Origin: an uncultured Bacteroidales bacterium
GTDB lineage: Bacteria; Bacteroidota; Bacteroidia; Bacteroidales; Paludibacteraceae
DNA length: 6,432 nucleotides
Direction of reading: 5' to 3'
Assembly (NCBI GenBank): GCA_946615455.1
Contig: CAMOHN010000059.1
Coordinates: forward strand, 1-6,432
Numbering within the stretch: the stretch's first letter is position 1; every line of letters begins with the position of its first letter. The notes under the pieces are model-generated. The model was not told where the DNA came from and made no database searches. It saw nothing but the letters and a program-made list of their open reading frames with translations. Of this stretch, positions 5,199 through 6,432 are shown in pieces. The translations under genes were made by a program, and so were the position numbers.

Positions 5199-6432
5199 AT
5201 GGCAAAAGCATTTCAAAAAATATACACGCAGATCACTGCCATCACCAAGGCGACATGCTCGCTCAAAGCCACAGGGGTTGGTAACGATGAACTGGCAACC
5301 GTAAACGGCAAATTGGCACAGGTCGTAAAGATTATGGGTGACGACGTTACCCTGCAGGTGTTCCAAGGAACAGAGGGTATCCCTACCAATGCCGAAGTGG
5401 TATTTTTGGGTAAGTCCCCTTCGCTCAAGGTCAGCGACCAGTTGGCAGGGCGTTTCTTCAACGCCTATGGCGAGCCTATTGACGGCGGACCTGAGATTGA
5501 GGGAGAAGAAGTTGAGATAGGCGGTCCGAGCGTGAACCCCGTGCGCCGTAAACAGCCCTATGAATTGATTGCCACCGGTATTGCCGGTATTGACCTGAAC
5601 AACACCTTGGTCAGCGGTCAGAAGATTCCTTTCTTTGCCGACCCCGACCAGCCCTATAACCAAGTCATGGCAAACGTGGCTCTGCGTGCCGAAGCCGACA
5701 AGATTATCTTGGGTGCGATGGGTATGACCAACGACGACTACCTCTACTTTAAGAACGTGTTCTCCAACGCCGGCGTGCTGGATCGTATCGTTAGTTTCGT
5801 CAACACCACCGAGAACCCTGCCGTTGAGCGTCTGCTTGTGCCCGATATGGCTCTGGCTGCAGCCGAGTACTTCGCCGTACAGAAACACCAAAAAGTGCTC
5901 GTTCTACTCACCGATATGACCCTCTACGCCGACGCACTCGCTATCGTATCGAACCGTATGGACCAGATCCCCTCCAAAGACTCAATGCCCGGCTCACTCT
6001 ATTCAGACCTCGCCAAGATCTACGAGAAAGCCGTTCAGTTCCCTGAGGAAGCTGGCGGCGGCAGTATCACCATCATTGCCGTAACCACCCTGTCAGGCGG
6101 AGACATCACACACGCCATCCCCGACAATACGGGTTACATCACCGAAGGTCAGTTGTATCTGCGTCGCGACTCCGATATCGGTAAAGTCATCGTCGATCCG
6201 TTCCGCTCACTGAGCCGACTCAAACAGTTGGTAGCCGGCAAACAGACGCGCGAAGACCACCCGCAAGTCATGAACGCTGCCGTTCGCCTCTACGCCGACG
6301 CAGCCAATGCCAAGACCAAGTTGGAAAACGGTTTCGACCTTACCGACTATGACAAACGCTGTCTTGATTTCGCCAAAGACTATTCGGACAAGATTCTTGC
6401 CATTGACGTGACTATCAACACCACGGAGATGC
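5199..6432 (+). CDS. atpB: V/A-type ATPase regulatory subunit B (3' partial)
   Basis: Non-catalytic nucleotide-binding subunit that alternates with A in the A3B3 ring. 411 codons are visible without a stop; the family is usually about 430-465 residues, so only the extreme C-terminus is missing. Typical segments in order: GRFFNAYGEPIDGG (84-97), IATGIAGIDLNNTLVSGQK (124-142), VPDMALAAAEYFA (214-226), LVLLTDMTLYADAL (234-247), PDNTGYITEGQLYL (308-321) and DPFRSLSRL (333-341). R340 lies in the SLSRL motif, where the arginine that reaches the A-subunit active site is expected. There is no Walker A motif, as expected for B; the matching position reads FADPDQPYN (146-154). The start at 5199 gives MAKAFQKIYTQITAITKA, which aligns with the usual N-terminus. 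Genes for D, I and K probably follow beyond the edge. Confidence 0.97.
   Translation, partial: MAKAFQKIYTQITAITKATCSLKATGVGNDELATVNGKLAQVVKIMGDDVTLQVFQGTEGIPTNAEVVFLGKSPSLKVSDQLAGRFFNAYGEPIDGGPEIEGEEVEIGGPSVNPVRRKQPYELIATGIAGIDLNNTLVSGQKIPFFADPDQPYNQVMANVALRAEADKIILGAMGMTNDDYLYFKNVFSNAGVLDRIVSFVNTTENPAVERLLVPDMALAAAEYFAVQKHQKVLVLLTDMTLYADALAIVSNRMDQIPSKDSMPGSLYSDLAKIYEKAVQFPEEAGGGSITIIAVTTLSGGDITHAIPDNTGYITEGQLYLRRDSDIGKVIVDPFRSLSRLKQLVAGKQTREDHPQVMNAAVRLYADAANAKTKLENGFDLTDYDKRCLDFAKDYSDKILAIDVTINTTEM

Noticed and set aside
5172..5891. Long open frame on the - strand opposite subunit B
   Set aside because: It is antisense to a clearly conserved subunit B sequence, shows no recognisable domain, and arises from the C-ending codon bias of the sense gene.

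Overview
The window looks like chromosomal DNA from a member of the Bacteroidota, most likely Bacteroidales. Three things point there: two sequences match the Bacteroides promoter pattern (TTTG, 20 nt, TAnnTTTG); start codons are preceded by A-rich leaders without a clear Shine-Dalgarno sequence; and the V/A-type ATPase cluster has the order E, DUF2764, A, B. The genus cannot be fixed from this window. All recognised genes are on the + strand.

Layout. The left edge (to 988) holds the C-terminal three quarters of a DinF-type MATE efflux transporter, cut by the window. A NUDIX hydrolase of the ADP-ribose pyrophosphatase type (945-1502) overlaps it by 44 nt. Directly after its stop codon come a promoter and rnpB, the RNase P RNA (about 1556-1868). 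The ends of the rnpB transcript can pair in a 26-bp extended P1 stem followed by nine T's, which looks like its terminator. The last three of those T's plus the next G form the -33 box of a second promoter. This second promoter drives the ATPase operon: subunit E (2011-2595), a DUF2764 protein (2620-3348), catalytic subunit A (3389-5146) and subunit B (5199 to the right edge, incomplete).

Function. The four operon genes encode the cytoplasmic V1/A1 part of a rotary ATPase that couples ATP turnover to H+ or Na+ transport: A and B form the A3B3 ring and E belongs to the peripheral stalk. Subunits D, I and K would be expected past the right edge but are not visible. No homologue of subunits C, F or G is visible here, and the DUF2764 protein is the obvious candidate for one of those roles. 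The transporter and NUDIX genes are probably an independent transcription unit, with no terminator of their own before rnpB.

Most of the window is conserved, ordinary sequence. I see no mobile element, CRISPR array or tRNA. The points most worth a second look are the DUF2764 protein, the terminator/P1/promoter arrangement around rnpB, and an 11-residue tandem duplication in subunit E.
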